Assembly (NCBI RefSeq): GCF_008297975.1 | Contig: NZ_VLNY01000008.1 | Coordinates: 62,001 to 126,000 of the forward strand | Direction: 5' to 3' | DNA from: Antrihabitans cavernicola | Lineage (GTDB): Bacteria; Actinomycetota; Actinomycetes; Mycobacteriales; Mycobacteriaceae | Length of the DNA stretch: 64,000 nt | Part shown: positions 50,608 to 59,344 of the stretch, in pieces | Layout of the letters: every line of letters begins with the position of its first letter | How positions within the stretch are numbered: the stretch's first letter is position 1 | Made by a program: the position numbers and the translations under genes | The notes under the pieces: model-generated | What the model was told of the DNA's origin: nothing | Database searches by the model: none | The model's input: the letters and a program-made list of their open reading frames with translations, nothing else

Positions 50608-52164
50608 ATGCGAGCAGTGGACGCAACTGCGCCCGGGTCGCGGGTCGGAACACAGTTCGGTCGCTATCAGTTGCGCTCGTTGCTGGGGAGCGGCGGGATG
50701 GGCGAGGTCTACGAGGCCTACGACACCAGCAAAGATCGCGTCGTCGCCTTGAAGCTTCTCTACGATCACCTGGCCAAGGACACCACGTATCAAGAGCGCT
50801 TCCGCCGTGAATCGCACGCCGCCGCTCGTTTGCAAGAGCCGCACGTCATCCCGATTCACGACTGGGGTGAGATCGACGGTGTCCTCTACATCGACATGCG
50901 ACTCGTTGTGGGCCACAACCTTCGGTCGTTGTTGAAGAGCTACGGTCCGATGGATCCGGCGCGAGCGGTCGCGGTGATCAGTCAGGTTGCATCGGCATTG
51001 GACGCCGCGCACGCGGACACGTTGATCCACCGAGACGTCAAACCCGAGAACGTTTTGGTGACGCGTGACGATTTCGCGTACCTCGTCGACTTCGGAATCG
51101 TGCACTCGGACGCCGATACCCGGCTCACTCAGCTCGGTTCGGCGATCGGGTCGTACAGCTACATGGCTCCGGAGCGATTCGACGACGGTCCCGAAACCAA
51201 TCGGGTCGATGTCTATGCGCTCGCCTGTGTGCTGCACGAATGCCTGACGGGATCCGCACCGTTTCGCGCGTCCAGCGTCAGCGGGCTGATCAGGGCGCAC
51301 GTGCTGACGCCGCCACCACAACCCAGTGTGTTGCGGCCCGGTGTGCCGAGCGGATTCGACGCGGTGATCGCCACGGGACTGGCGAAAGATCCGGCCCACA
51401 GATACCCGACAGCAGGCGACCTCGCCCGAGGAGCGCAGAATGCGCTGACGAGACCGGATCGCGACGCTGCCGCGGCCATCGTCGACCGGGCGATCGGCAC
51501 CACGCGCGTCGACAACCCCGAACCCGTTGTCACACAGCTTGCTCCGTGGCAGACAGGTCCACCGCCGAACGTTCCGTATTCGGTCGTCGCGCCGGAGCCG
51601 AAACGATCGACTGCGCTGCCCGTTCTCATCACGCTGCTGGTGGTAGGTGTGCTGGCATTGGCGGGAGTGGTCGGGTGGCTCCTGCTGTCGTCGTCGAAGT
51701 CGGATGTGACCGCGGCCCCAGTGACCGTGACCGTCGCGCCGCCGACCACGGCACCGACTGCGGTCACGACGACGATCGAAGCAACAACCGAGGAACCGTC
51801 GTCGACCACCCGTTCTGCGCCACCCGCAACTTCGGTCGGGGTCGCGGGTGCGGACAGTCGTGGCTTCACGGGCATCGCTGCCGCACGATGCAACGCTGCC
51901 GACCCCGCTGTGGTCGTGGGTCGGACCACGGATTCTCTTGTGGTCATCTGTCAGACGCCGGCCGCGCGCTACTACTACAAAGGCGTGCGGACCAGCGACG
52001 GAGCTGATATCGAACTCGACGATCCACGCCCGACGCCGGATGGCTTTGCCGTGACCAACAGTGTCGACGGCACCCAGTATCGGGTGACGTCCGATGCCTT
52101 GACCATCCTCGCCAACGGCCAGGTGGCTGCACAGGAATCGATGGTCGACTACTGGTCGCGCTGA
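50608..52164 (+). CDS. Transmembrane Ser/Thr protein kinase (PknB/PknF type), paralogue 2
   Basis: A 518-residue receptor-like kinase: GSGGMGEVYEAYD, Lys in VALKLL, HRDVKPENVLV, DFGIVHS and APERF in the kinase domain (about 18-280), one membrane helix (ALPVLITLLVVGVLALAGVV) and an extracellular part with a Thr/Val/Pro-rich stalk and a C-terminal domain of about 110 residues. Within the kinase domain it is near-identical in long runs to the kinase at 40081-41628, but the extracellular domains differ, so the two likely sense different signals. Start ATG 50608 or GTG 50617; AGGGGG suits the latter. A 13-base inverted repeat overlaps its stop. Confidence 0.92.
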   Translation: MRAVDATAPGSRVGTQFGRYQLRSLLGSGGMGEVYEAYDTSKDRVVALKLLYDHLAKDTTYQERFRRESHAAARLQEPHVIPIHDWGEIDGVLYIDMRLVVGHNLRSLLKSYGPMDPARAVAVISQVASALDAAHADTLIHRDVKPENVLVTRDDFAYLVDFGIVHSDADTRLTQLGSAIGSYSYMAPERFDDGPETNRVDVYALACVLHECLTGSAPFRASSVSGLIRAHVLTPPPQPSVLRPGVPSGFDAVIATGLAKDPAHRYPTAGDLARGAQNALTRPDRDAAAAIVDRAIGTTRVDNPEPVVTQLAPWQTGPPPNVPYSVVAPEPKRSTALPVLITLLVVGVLALAGVVGWLLLSSSKSDVTAAPVTVTVAPPTTAPTAVTTTIEATTEEPSSTTRSAPPATSVGVAGADSRGFTGIAAARCNAADPAVVVGRTTDSLVVICQTPAARYYYKGVRTSDGADIELDDPRPTPDGFAVTNSVDGTQYRVTSDALTILANGQVAAQESMVDYWSR

Positions 52165-52222
52165 TCACGGACTTACTGACGCATCGGCCGAGACGGCGCG
52201 CACAGAAACTCCGTGATCAGCG
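52159..52222. terminator. 13-bp perfect inverted repeat at the end of the kinase gene
   Basis: CGCTGATCACGGA (52159-52171) and TCCGTGATCAGCG (52210-52222) are exact complements separated by 38 bases. The left arm includes the kinase TGA stop. A stem of this length could stop transcription before the TetR gene, though no T-run follows. It could instead be a two-site operator. Confidence 0.45.
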
Positions 52223-52258
52223 AGTGTGGGGTGGTGCGACCTGGCCGTTGGTGCTAAA

Positions 52259-52278
52259 TTCTGACCATGCGGCCAGAA
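52259..52278. promoter_or_regulatory. TetR operator overlapping the start codon
   Basis: TTCTGACC-ATGC-GGCCAGAA is an 8-4-8 inverted repeat with one mismatch, and its centre contains the ATG at 52267. The upstream CTAAAT could be a -10, which would make a nearly leaderless transcript. Binding of the TetR product here would block its own start. If ATG 52282 is the true start, the operator is just upstream. Confidence 0.6.
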
Positions 52279-52893
52279 AATATGACGGATGGCCAGAAGG
52301 GGTCGTTCATCGAGGAAGCCAGGCGACGCCAGATCATCGCGTCAGCGGTGGAGGTGATTGCCGAAACCGGTTATGCCGGTGCGACTCTGGCGCGCATCGC
52401 GAAGCATGCAGGCATTTCGAAGGGTGTCATTTCCTACCATTTCGACGGTAAGGACGACCTGATGACCCAGTTGGTCGTCCAACTGTTCGTCTCGGGTGCC
52501 GAGTACATGGGACCGCTGATCGCGCAGGCCGAGGGCTCCCGGAACCAGCTGATGGTCTACATCCAGTCGAATCTCGACTTCATCGCCACCAACAAGAAGT
52601 ACGTGGCTGCATTGAACAACGTCGTGCTGAACCTGCGCGTCCCCGACGGCAGGCTCAAGTTCGTGGCCGAGAGCGACGAGGCCGCGATCATCGGTCCGCT
52701 GATCGACATGCTGGAGCGTGGCCAGAAAGACGGCTCCTTCGGCGACTTCGACGCGCGGATCATGGCGATGCTCATCAGGGACGCGGTCGACGGCATCGCC
52801 CATCGGGTCTCGCGCGACCTCGGGTTCGATATCTCGCTTTACACCGAGCAGATGAAACGCGTCTTCGACTTCGCAACCAGGCGGGAGGCCTGA
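52267..52893 (+). CDS. TetR-family transcriptional regulator
   Basis: A 208-residue repressor. The HTH is GATLARIAKHAGISKGVISYHFDGKDDLM (about residues 38-66). The C-terminal domain is helical with a long amphipathic stretch. The start may be 52267 (leaderless) or 52282. It is one base from the glycosyltransferase gene downstream, so the two are cotranscribed. Its own operator lies over the start region. Confidence 0.87.
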   Translation: MRPENMTDGQKGSFIEEARRRQIIASAVEVIAETGYAGATLARIAKHAGISKGVISYHFDGKDDLMTQLVVQLFVSGAEYMGPLIAQAEGSRNQLMVYIQSNLDFIATNKKYVAALNNVVLNLRVPDGRLKFVAESDEAAIIGPLIDMLERGQKDGSFGDFDARIMAMLIRDAVDGIAHRVSRDLGFDISLYTEQMKRVFDFATRREA

Positions 52894-52894
52894 C

Positions 52895-54412
52895 ATGACC
52901 ACGACTGTGGAAACAACTACCCGACAACATGATTCGACAAGCCTGCCACCCTTTGCAACAGCCGGGGTTTCGGTGATCGCGGCGGTGTCCGCGTTGGCAT
53001 TGCTGCTCACCATGGGCAATTACGGGTATTTCGGCGACGAGCTGTACTTCCTCGCCGGTGGCCGCCGACTCGCGTTCGGCTACGCCGATCAGGGTCCGGC
53101 ACTCCCGCTGATCGCGCATGTGATGGACCTGCTCGCGCCGGATTCGTACTTCGCGCTGCGTATTCCAGCAACGATCGCCACCATCGCCTGTGTGGTCGTC
53201 AGCGCGTTGATCGCCCGCGAGCTCGACGGTGGCCGCGGTGCCCAGCTGCTCACCGCGGGCGCGTACGCGACGTCGCCGTTCCTGCTCGTGCAAGGCACGT
53301 CCTTCGCGACCAATACCTTCGACACCGCGCTCTGGGTGCTGATCACCTGGCTGCTGATCCGCTGGGTGCGTACTCGATCGGACGTCCTGCTGATCTGGGC
53401 CGGCGTCGCTACCGCAGCGGACATGCAGGTCAAGTGGCTGATCCCGTTCCTCTGGATCTGTCTCGGCATCAGCGTGCTCGCCTTCGGTCCACGTGATCTG
53501 CTTCGACGGCCGCAGCTGTGGATCGGTGCGGCGATCGCCGTGGTGGTGACGATTCCCAGCCTGCTGTGGCAAGCCGACCACGACTGGCCACAGCTGGCGA
53601 TGGCGGGAGTGGTGAGCGGCGAGCAGCAGTACACCGGCGGTCGTGGGGTCTTCGTTCCGCTCGCGATCGCGCTCGCCGGACTGCTCGGCGCGATTCTGCT
53701 GATCTACGGCACCTGGCGTCTGTTTCGCGCAGAAGCGTTGCGGCCGTATCGATTTCTCGGCTTGACGCTGATCCTGCTCGTCCTCGCGTTCATCGTGACG
53801 GGTGGGCGCGCGTACTACGCCGCAGGCATGTACGCGGCCATCATGGCGGCCGGAGCTGTCGAACTGACGCGACGCGACGCCAAGAGCTGGGCGAAGTGGC
53901 TACTGGCACCCGTTGCCGCGATCTCGGTTGCCATCGTCGTCTGGTCGCTGCCCTGGCAACCGGAGTCGAAGATCCCGCCGACCGCGGACACTGCCGAGGA
54001 GGCAGGCGCCGACCTCGTGCTGTACGGCCATTTCGGCTGGCCTGAGTTGGTATCCGGCGTCGCCGACGCCTACCGACAGCTCACGCCCGCGGAGCAGACG
54101 AAGGCCGTGATCGTCACGGACTCGTACTGGAAGGCCGCCGCCGTCGACCAACTCGGCGGTAAATACGATCTACCGCGCGTCTACAGCCCCATCCGTGGCT
54201 TCGGCTACTTCGGCACACCACCTGATTCGGCGACCACCGTCGTCTACGTCGGCGACAACCCCGGCGACATCTGCCGCACTGTGCAGAAGCTCGGCCGCGT
54301 GGATGCGCGGCTCGGATTTCCTGGCGCCACCAAGGGCGTCGATATCTGGAAGTGTTCGAACCTGACGGAGCCGTGGTCGCAGGCGTGGCCCGGCATGTTG
54401 AAAATGAGCTGA
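52895..54412 (+). CDS. Membrane glycosyltransferase, GT39/PMT-like (ArnT superfamily)
   Basis: A 505-residue protein with about 10-11 membrane helices. The first outer loop has GYFGDELYFLAGGRRLAFGYADQGP, with the acidic pair typical of polyprenyl-phosphate-dependent transferases. A C-terminal soluble part (about 360-505) follows. Such enzymes move mannose or other sugars from a polyprenyl carrier to proteins, lipids or cell-wall polymers at the outer face. It is cotranscribed with the TetR gene upstream. The sugar and the acceptor cannot be read from the sequence. Confidence 0.82.
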   Translation: MTTTVETTTRQHDSTSLPPFATAGVSVIAAVSALALLLTMGNYGYFGDELYFLAGGRRLAFGYADQGPALPLIAHVMDLLAPDSYFALRIPATIATIACVVVSALIARELDGGRGAQLLTAGAYATSPFLLVQGTSFATNTFDTALWVLITWLLIRWVRTRSDVLLIWAGVATAADMQVKWLIPFLWICLGISVLAFGPRDLLRRPQLWIGAAIAVVVTIPSLLWQADHDWPQLAMAGVVSGEQQYTGGRGVFVPLAIALAGLLGAILLIYGTWRLFRAEALRPYRFLGLTLILLVLAFIVTGGRAYYAAGMYAAIMAAGAVELTRRDAKSWAKWLLAPVAAISVAIVVWSLPWQPESKIPPTADTAEEAGADLVLYGHFGWPELVSGVADAYRQLTPAEQTKAVIVTDSYWKAAAVDQLGGKYDLPRVYSPIRGFGYFGTPPDSATTVVYVGDNPGDICRTVQKLGRVDARLGFPGATKGVDIWKCSNLTEPWSQAWPGMLKMS

Positions 54413-54459
54413 GGTCTGACCCTCTACTACTTCACGAATGTCGGGCACGTGCGAAAACT

Positions 54460-54597
54460 CTAGAGGACGTGCGTCGGAACCCTGGGCTTGCTGTCGGCGC
54501 GCTGGACGGTGACCAGCGATTCCGGCGCCTTGGCGGCGATGGCACCCGAGAGCGCCATCACGACCAGCGCGCCGAACGTAATCGTCATGGTGAGCAT
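54460..54597 (-). CDS. 45-residue small membrane protein
   Basis: The ATG at 54597 has AAGGAG eight bases upstream, one of the best ribosome sites in the window. The product starts MLTMTITFGALVVMALSGAI, one membrane helix, and ends with a short basic tail (TVQRADSKPRVPTHVL). No family is recognised. It lies between the glycosyltransferase (convergent) and the ABC permease (same strand, upstream). Confidence 0.6.
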   Translation of the reverse strand: MLTMTITFGALVVMALSGAIAAKAPESLVTVQRADSKPRVPTHVL

Positions 54598-54688
54598 GAT
54601 CTGCACTCCTTCTGTTGATGCGATAGGTCCAGTCTCGCGACCGGATGTGGCACCTTGCTGAGCGCAAAGCATGAAAACCCTGTGAATG

Positions 54689-55531
54689 TCAGCGCACCAG
54701 CCTGCCGAGTAGCGACGACGCCGTTGCGATCCCGATTCCCGCGGCAAGGACGAGCACGCCGAAGTCCAGCAGAAGGTGCGACGACGTGCCGATCAGCAGT
54801 CCGCGCAGCGCGTCAACCTCGTAGCTGAGTGGGTTGACGTGGCTGATCACCTTCAACCAACCGGGCATCAAATCGATCGGGTACAACGCGTTCGAGGCGA
54901 AGAACAGCGGCATGGTGATGGCCTGCCCGATGCCCATCAGCCGGTCACGCATGCGGACCAGTCCGGCGATCGTCATCGACAGGCAGGCGAAGAACGCCGC
55001 GCCGAGCATCACCGCAACGATTGCGGCGAGAATCTTCAGCGGATTCAACGTCATCCCGACACCCATCAGCAACGACACGACGACGATCACCAACACCTGC
55101 GCGATCGAACGCAGCCCTGCCGCAAACGATTTACCGGTGATCAGCGCAGAGCGTGGCGTGGGTGTCACCAACAGCTTGTTGAGGATGCCTGCGTCGCGAT
55201 CCCAGATGATCTGGATGCCGTAGAAGATTGCGATGAACAGTGCGGACTGGGCGATGATGCCTGGCGCGAGGAAGTCGAGGTACGGCACCGAACCGGTGGG
55301 AATGGTGTGCAACCGCGAGAACGTGGTTCCGAAGATCACCATCCACAGCACGGGTTGCACTGCGCGCGTGACCAGTTCGGTGCGGTCGTGTCGCAACTTC
55401 TGTAGTTCGACGATCGAGAACGTGACGATTCGAGACGCAAGCGCTTTCGCGCGTTGGGCGCCTCGCGGCGCACGCATCAGCGGTGCGGGTTCAGCCCATG
55501 CGTTGGGCCGACCGGCGAGTGCTTCTGACAC
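54689..55531 (-). CDS. ABC-2 type permease of a drug-type exporter
   Basis: A 280-residue protein with six predicted membrane helices. PTPRSALITGKSFAAGLRSIAQV and the final NPLSYEVDALRGLL are typical of DrrB-like ABC-2 permeases. The GTG at 55531 follows a perfect AAGGAGG eight bases upstream and lies inside the end of the ATPase gene (41-base overlap). It pairs with the ATPase upstream and is controlled by the MarR gene at the head of the operon. The cargo may be a drug or lipid. Confidence 0.88.
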   Translation of the reverse strand: MSEALAGRPNAWAEPAPLMRAPRGAQRAKALASRIVTFSIVELQKLRHDRTELVTRAVQPVLWMVIFGTTFSRLHTIPTGSVPYLDFLAPGIIAQSALFIAIFYGIQIIWDRDAGILNKLLVTPTPRSALITGKSFAAGLRSIAQVLVIVVVSLLMGVGMTLNPLKILAAIVAVMLGAAFFACLSMTIAGLVRMRDRLMGIGQAITMPLFFASNALYPIDLMPGWLKVISHVNPLSYEVDALRGLLIGTSSHLLLDFGVLVLAAGIGIATASSLLGRLVR

Positions 55532-56297
55532 CGCGTAGACCTCCTTCGTTGCTCTGTTCGGCGAGGTCTGCGCCCGCGTAGTGGCGGAACACATCCTCGA
55601 GGCTGGCGTCGGGGCCGATTGCGGACTTCAATTCGCTTGGGGCACCGACTGTTTGCAGCACGCCCTTGTGCAGCAGTGCGACGCGGTCGCACAGGATGTC
55701 CGCTTCTTCCATGTAGTGCGTGGTGAGAAGCACTGTCATGCCATAGGTTTCACGCATGTCCTGCACGCGCTCCCACACGCTGTCGCGAGCGATCGGGTCA
55801 AGGCCGACGGTGGGCTCGTCGAGAACAAGCAGGGCAGGCCTGTTCACCAGCGCCTGCGCCAATTCGAGCCTGCGGACCATGCCCCCGGAGTACGTTCCGG
55901 CGAGTTCGTCGGCGACGTCGAGCAAGTTCATCGCACCGAGTGCGTCGTCGACGCGTGCCTTGCGTTCGTTGCGCGGGACGTCGAAGAGCCGAGCGAACCA
56001 GGCGACGTTCTGCCGACCGGTCAGAGCGGCCTCGATGGAAAGCTGTTGCGGCACATAGCCCAGGTTGTAGCGGACATCCATGGCCTGGGTGGTCACGTCG
56101 AATCCGAAGATCTGCACCGAGCCGGTCTGGACGGGCATCAGCGTGTTCAACAGGCGGATAGTGGTGGTCTTGCCCGCACCGTTCGGACCGAGCAGGCCGA
56201 ACACTTCGCCGCGCTCGATGGTGAGGGTGAGATCGGCCACGACGGTGTGATCGCCGTAGGCGTGGGTGAGGTTGCGACACTCGACGGCCGGTGTCAT
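55491..56297 (-). CDS. ABC transporter ATPase (DrrA-like)
   Basis: A 268-residue nucleotide-binding protein. Walker A is GPNGAGKTT, the Q-loop is YVPQQ, the signature reads YSGGMVRRLELA, Walker B is LLVLDEPTVGLDP and the switch His is in LTTHYMEEAD. The long C-terminal tail is like that of the DrrA group, which powers export of anthracycline-type drugs. Its ATG overlaps the MarR TGA (ATGA). It forms an exporter with the downstream permease. A role in exporting the polyketide, 15 kb away, is only a possibility. Confidence 0.92.
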   Translation of the reverse strand: MTPAVECRNLTHAYGDHTVVADLTLTIERGEVFGLLGPNGAGKTTTIRLLNTLMPVQTGSVQIFGFDVTTQAMDVRYNLGYVPQQLSIEAALTGRQNVAWFARLFDVPRNERKARVDDALGAMNLLDVADELAGTYSGGMVRRLELAQALVNRPALLVLDEPTVGLDPIARDSVWERVQDMRETYGMTVLLTTHYMEEADILCDRVALLHKGVLQTVGAPSELKSAIGPDASLEDVFRHYAGADLAEQSNEGGLRGVRSTRRSAQRMG

Positions 56298-56761
56298 TTT
56301 TCGCTCTCTTCCTGTTCGTGAAGGATGTCGGTCAGCTTGGCCAGCACGCGAACGCCGCGATCCAAGTCGGAGCGCTCGTCCTCGGACAGTGAGTTCAAGG
56401 CGAACGACAACAGTTCGTGGCGGCGTTGCCGTGTTTCGTCGGCGACGCGCTGGGCGTCGACGGTGAGGGTGAGGCGCCCCACCCGTCGGTCGTCCGGATC
56501 TTTCTGCCTGACAAGCAGATCGGCGCCTGCGAGGGTGGTCACGAAGGTGGACACACTGTTGGCGACGAGGCCCAACTCGGCGGCTGCCTCCTTCACGGAG
56601 ATGCCGGGATTGCGACCGATCAGCCGCAGAAACTCGGCCTGCGAGCCACTGAGATTCGACTGTTCGAACGAGCCCCCGGCCAGTCTGCGCACCTGACGGC
56701 GAAACCGACCGAGCGATCCGAACAGATTGCTGATCAGATCGCCGTGCTGGAGTTCGGGCAT
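56294..56761 (-). CDS. MarR-family regulator of the ABC exporter operon
   Basis: A 155-residue protein. The winged helix is GISVKEAAAELGLVANSVSTFVTTLAGADLLVRQKDPDDRRVG. It is the first gene of the MarR-ATPase-permease operon and overlaps the ATPase start by 4 bases, so it is the likely repressor that answers to the exported compound. Divergent from the TauE-like gene. Confidence 0.88.
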   Translation of the reverse strand: MPELQHGDLISNLFGSLGRFRRQVRRLAGGSFEQSNLSGSQAEFLRLIGRNPGISVKEAAAELGLVANSVSTFVTTLAGADLLVRQKDPDDRRVGRLTLTVDAQRVADETRQRRHELLSFALNSLSEDERSDLDRGVRVLAKLTDILHEQEESEK

Positions 56762-56827
56762 GATTCGACAATAGCTCTGTTACAGAGGTAATTGCAACGA
56801 ATGGGCTGCTACCTGTACGTTTTGCCC

Positions 56828-57565
56828 ATGTCCCTCCTCGACTTTCTGCTCATTGTCGTCGCGGGATTCTTCGCAGGCCTGATCGGATTCATCACCGGAA
56901 TGGCGTCGCTGGTGTCGTATCCGGCGCTGTTGGCGATCGGGCTCGGACCGGTCGCCGCAAACGTGACCAACACGGTCGGCATGGTTGCGGTCGGCCTCGG
57001 CGCGCTTGCCAACTCGGGTCGCGCCCTTGCCGACACCGGGCCCAAGCTCCGGCGCTGGGCCGCCGCCGCTGCACTGGGCGGCGTGGTGGGAGCCGTCCTG
57101 TTGCTGGTCGGTTCGGATGGCGCCTTCGAGGCGATCGTGCCGTACCTCGTCGCCATGGCGGCCATCGCCGTTCTGCTGCAACCGAAGCTCCGCGCGCTTG
57201 CGGGCGAAGCAGAGTTCGCTAGAGCGGTCCCCATCGGTGTGTTCGCGGTTGCGGTGTACGGCGGCTATTTCGGGGCAGGTGCAGGAGTGATCTTTCTGGC
57301 GCTGTTCCTGATCAGCACGTCCGAGAGCATGTGGCGCGCGTCGATCTTGAAGAGCTTTCTGCTCGGCATCGCCAATCTGGTTGCCGCGATCGGATTCGCG
57401 ATATTCGGACCCGTGCACTGGTTGGCGGCGCTGGCCATGGCGATCGGGGCGTTCGCAGGTGGCTGGTGCGGGCCACCGACAGTCAAAGTGATTCCGCCAC
57501 AAGTGCTCCGGATCAGCGTCGGCATCCTCGGCCTCGGGTTGGCCGGCTGGCTCGGCCTGCACTGA
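56828..57565 (+). CDS. TauE/SafE-family membrane transporter
   Basis: A 245-residue protein with about eight membrane helices in two repeats (GFFAGLIGFITGMASLVSYPALLAIG and, in the second half, YGGYFGAGAGVIFLALFLI). The family exports or imports sulfite and sulfonates or other anions. The ATG at 56828 begins directly at the first helix; 56801 is an upstream alternative. The S4-domain gene follows 17 bases later on the same strand, so they are probably transcribed together. Confidence 0.88.
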   Translation: MSLLDFLLIVVAGFFAGLIGFITGMASLVSYPALLAIGLGPVAANVTNTVGMVAVGLGALANSGRALADTGPKLRRWAAAAALGGVVGAVLLLVGSDGAFEAIVPYLVAMAAIAVLLQPKLRALAGEAEFARAVPIGVFAVAVYGGYFGAGAGVIFLALFLISTSESMWRASILKSFLLGIANLVAAIGFAIFGPVHWLAALAMAIGAFAGGWCGPPTVKVIPPQVLRISVGILGLGLAGWLGLH

Positions 57566-57582
57566 CGGCTATCCTCGAACGG

Positions 57583-57969
57583 ATGAGCCCGGCAGCAGAT
57601 CCGACCAGCGCGCGTGTCGACGCGTGGACCTGGGCGGTCCGCTTGTTCAAGACCCGGTCCGCTGCCGCGACGGCGTGCCGCGCCGGTCATGTTCGGGTCA
57701 ACGGGGTGTCGGTGAAGGCGGCTCATCCAGTGCGACCGGGCGACGAGATTCGCATGCGGATCGGCGGGCTGGAGCGGATCGTCGTTGTGGAGAAGCTGGT
57801 CACCAAACGCGTCGGGGCTGTGATCGCGGCCGGTTGCCTGATCGACAAGAGTCCGCCGCCGCCGTCCAAGGAGGTGCTCGCGTCGATTCCGCAGCGCGAT
57901 CGTGGCGCAGGGCGGCCGACCAAGCGGGATCGGCGTGAGATCGATCGGTTGCGCGGAACGCTCGAGTGA
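57583..57969 (+). CDS. S4-domain RNA-binding protein (Hsp15-like)
   Basis: A 128-residue protein. The S4 fold (about residues 10-75) reads RVDAWTWAVRLFKTRSAAATACRAGHVRVNGVSVKAAHPVRPGDEI. A basic tail (RDRGAGRPTKRDRREIDRLRG) follows. Hsp15-type proteins bind stalled 50S subunits that carry peptidyl-tRNA. The ATG at 57583 gives the typical short N-terminus. It lies 17 bases after the TauE gene. Confidence 0.88.
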   Translation: MSPAADPTSARVDAWTWAVRLFKTRSAAATACRAGHVRVNGVSVKAAHPVRPGDEIRMRIGGLERIVVVEKLVTKRVGAVIAAGCLIDKSPPPPSKEVLASIPQRDRGAGRPTKRDRREIDRLRGTLE

Positions 57970-57998
57970 CTGTGCGCACGCACAAAGCGTGCGCACGC

Positions 57999-59186
57999 TT
58001 ACGAGGGCAGCAGCTGCACCGCTCGCAGGCCGACGTACAGCTCGGCGGAATGCACCGGATCGGCGAAGTCGCGACCGGTCAGGTCATGGATCCGGCGCAG
58101 CCGATAGAGCACCGTGTTGCGGTGGAAATGCAGCTCGTCGGCCGCTGCAGCGGTCGATCCATGGCAGCGAAACCACGCGTCGAGGGTGGTCAGCAGGCTC
58201 TGCTGCTCGTCGGCCTGCAACGCGAGGACGGGCCCGAGGACCTGCTGGGCAGCCTGGCGTCCGGCCTCGCTCTGCTGAACGAGCAGCAGCGGCACGGGTG
58301 CCGTCTCGAACCGGGTGGCTCGGTTCGACCCTGGGGGCGCGCAGCGCAGCGCGAGCCGCGCTTGGTCGACGGCGGGCGCGGTGTCGACCGGTCTGCGAAA
58401 GATCGAACTGACCCCGATTCGCCCGACGTACAACTTGCCGAGCACCGCGATCGCGGTGGCGACGTCCATGGTTCCCGGCAGGCACAGCAATCCGATGTGC
58501 CCATCGATCTGGGTGTCCCACATCGATCGGATCCCAACGGCGAGCAGCGCATCACGCGTGTTGTCCGACAACGCCGTTCGCGGTGCCGATACTTCGGCAG
58601 ACACCACGACGAAGGTGCCGTGCTCGGGAAGTTGAAAGGCGCGCAACGCATCCCGCACGCGGACGGCATCCGGTTTGTGATCCTCGAAGAGCGTGCGCAC
58701 CAACTGGCGCAGCGATTCGGCGTCTTCGCGGGCGCGATTGTCGGCGGTTTCGCGGTACGACTCGGCCGCCACGTCCGAACACAGATCCACGAGGTCCCAC
58801 AGCTCGGCGGCGGTGTCGAGGAGGGCATGAGTGCCGTTGCCGTCTGCCCGCTGCATCAGGTGTTCCCAGATCAGCCGTCCGCCCAGTCGAAAAGCATGCA
58901 GGAGAGCGGCCAGCGGAACGCCACGCTCGGCCTTCAACCGACCCGCCGCCTTAGCTGCGTCGAGTTGTAGCGGCACAGTTCCGGCCAGGCGGCCAAGCAT
59001 GGCGGCGAGGTTGTCGTGGCAGGTCGTGTAAAGCTGCTCCTTGGTGAGCAGGGTCGATTTCAGGTACAGGCTCTCGGCGACGACGATGCGCTCGGTGAGC
59101 TCTTCGCTGAGCTCCGGCAACGATCGCAGCAGGTCGGCGGCCAGTTCGGCCGGTGAGAGCGCCTCGTGCTGGGCCGTCGTCGACAT
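57999..59186 (-). CDS. PucR/CdaR-family transcriptional regulator
   Basis: A 395-residue regulator. The N-terminal half is the helical RsbRD-like sensor ([21 protein letters not shown]). The middle resembles a GGDEF-like PucR domain. The C-terminal HTH reads [38 protein letters not shown], the PucR signature. The ATG at 59186 is chosen because the conserved N-terminus starts soon after. It is divergent from the aldehyde dehydrogenase gene and has inverted repeats in the spacer, so it probably controls the alcohol/aldehyde oxidation unit. Confidence 0.88.
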   Translation of the reverse strand: MSTTAQHEALSPAELAADLLRSLPELSEELTERIVVAESLYLKSTLLTKEQLYTTCHDNLAAMLGRLAGTVPLQLDAAKAAGRLKAERGVPLAALLHAFRLGGRLIWEHLMQRADGNGTHALLDTAAELWDLVDLCSDVAAESYRETADNRAREDAESLRQLVRTLFEDHKPDAVRVRDALRAFQLPEHGTFVVVSAEVSAPRTALSDNTRDALLAVGIRSMWDTQIDGHIGLLCLPGTMDVATAIAVLGKLYVGRIGVSSIFRRPVDTAPAVDQARLALRCAPPGSNRATRFETAPVPLLLVQQSEAGRQAAQQVLGPVLALQADEQQSLLTTLDAWFRCHGSTAAAADELHFHRNTVLYRLRRIHDLTGRDFADPVHSAELYVGLRAVQLLPS

Positions 59187-59230
59187 AGCCGAAGGATAGC
59201 CCACCTTCGGTGACCCACACCACAGCGCGA

Positions 59231-59246
59231 TTGTGCCGCTGCACAA
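59231..59246. promoter_or_regulatory. Inverted repeat TTGTGC-N4-GCACAA in the PucR/aldehyde dehydrogenase spacer
   Basis: A perfect 6-4-6 inverted repeat, 45 bases upstream of the PucR start and about 100 bases before the aldehyde dehydrogenase. A second one, CCGAAGG-N8-CCTTCGG (59189-59210), is right upstream of the PucR start. Both are candidates for PucR binding. Confidence 0.55.
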
Positions 59247-59344
59247 CTATCGCGCGCGCATCGTCAGCGTGCGCCTATGGCTCAGCCCACTCGAATGCGA
59301 CGAGAATCGAAAGTCACACCGATGTGTACCGAGTGGAGAAGACA

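Noticed and set aside
54689-56761. DrrAB-like exporter as the resistance genes of the polyketide cluster
   Set aside because: It lies 15 kb away behind its own MarR regulator and many unrelated genes; the family is broad.
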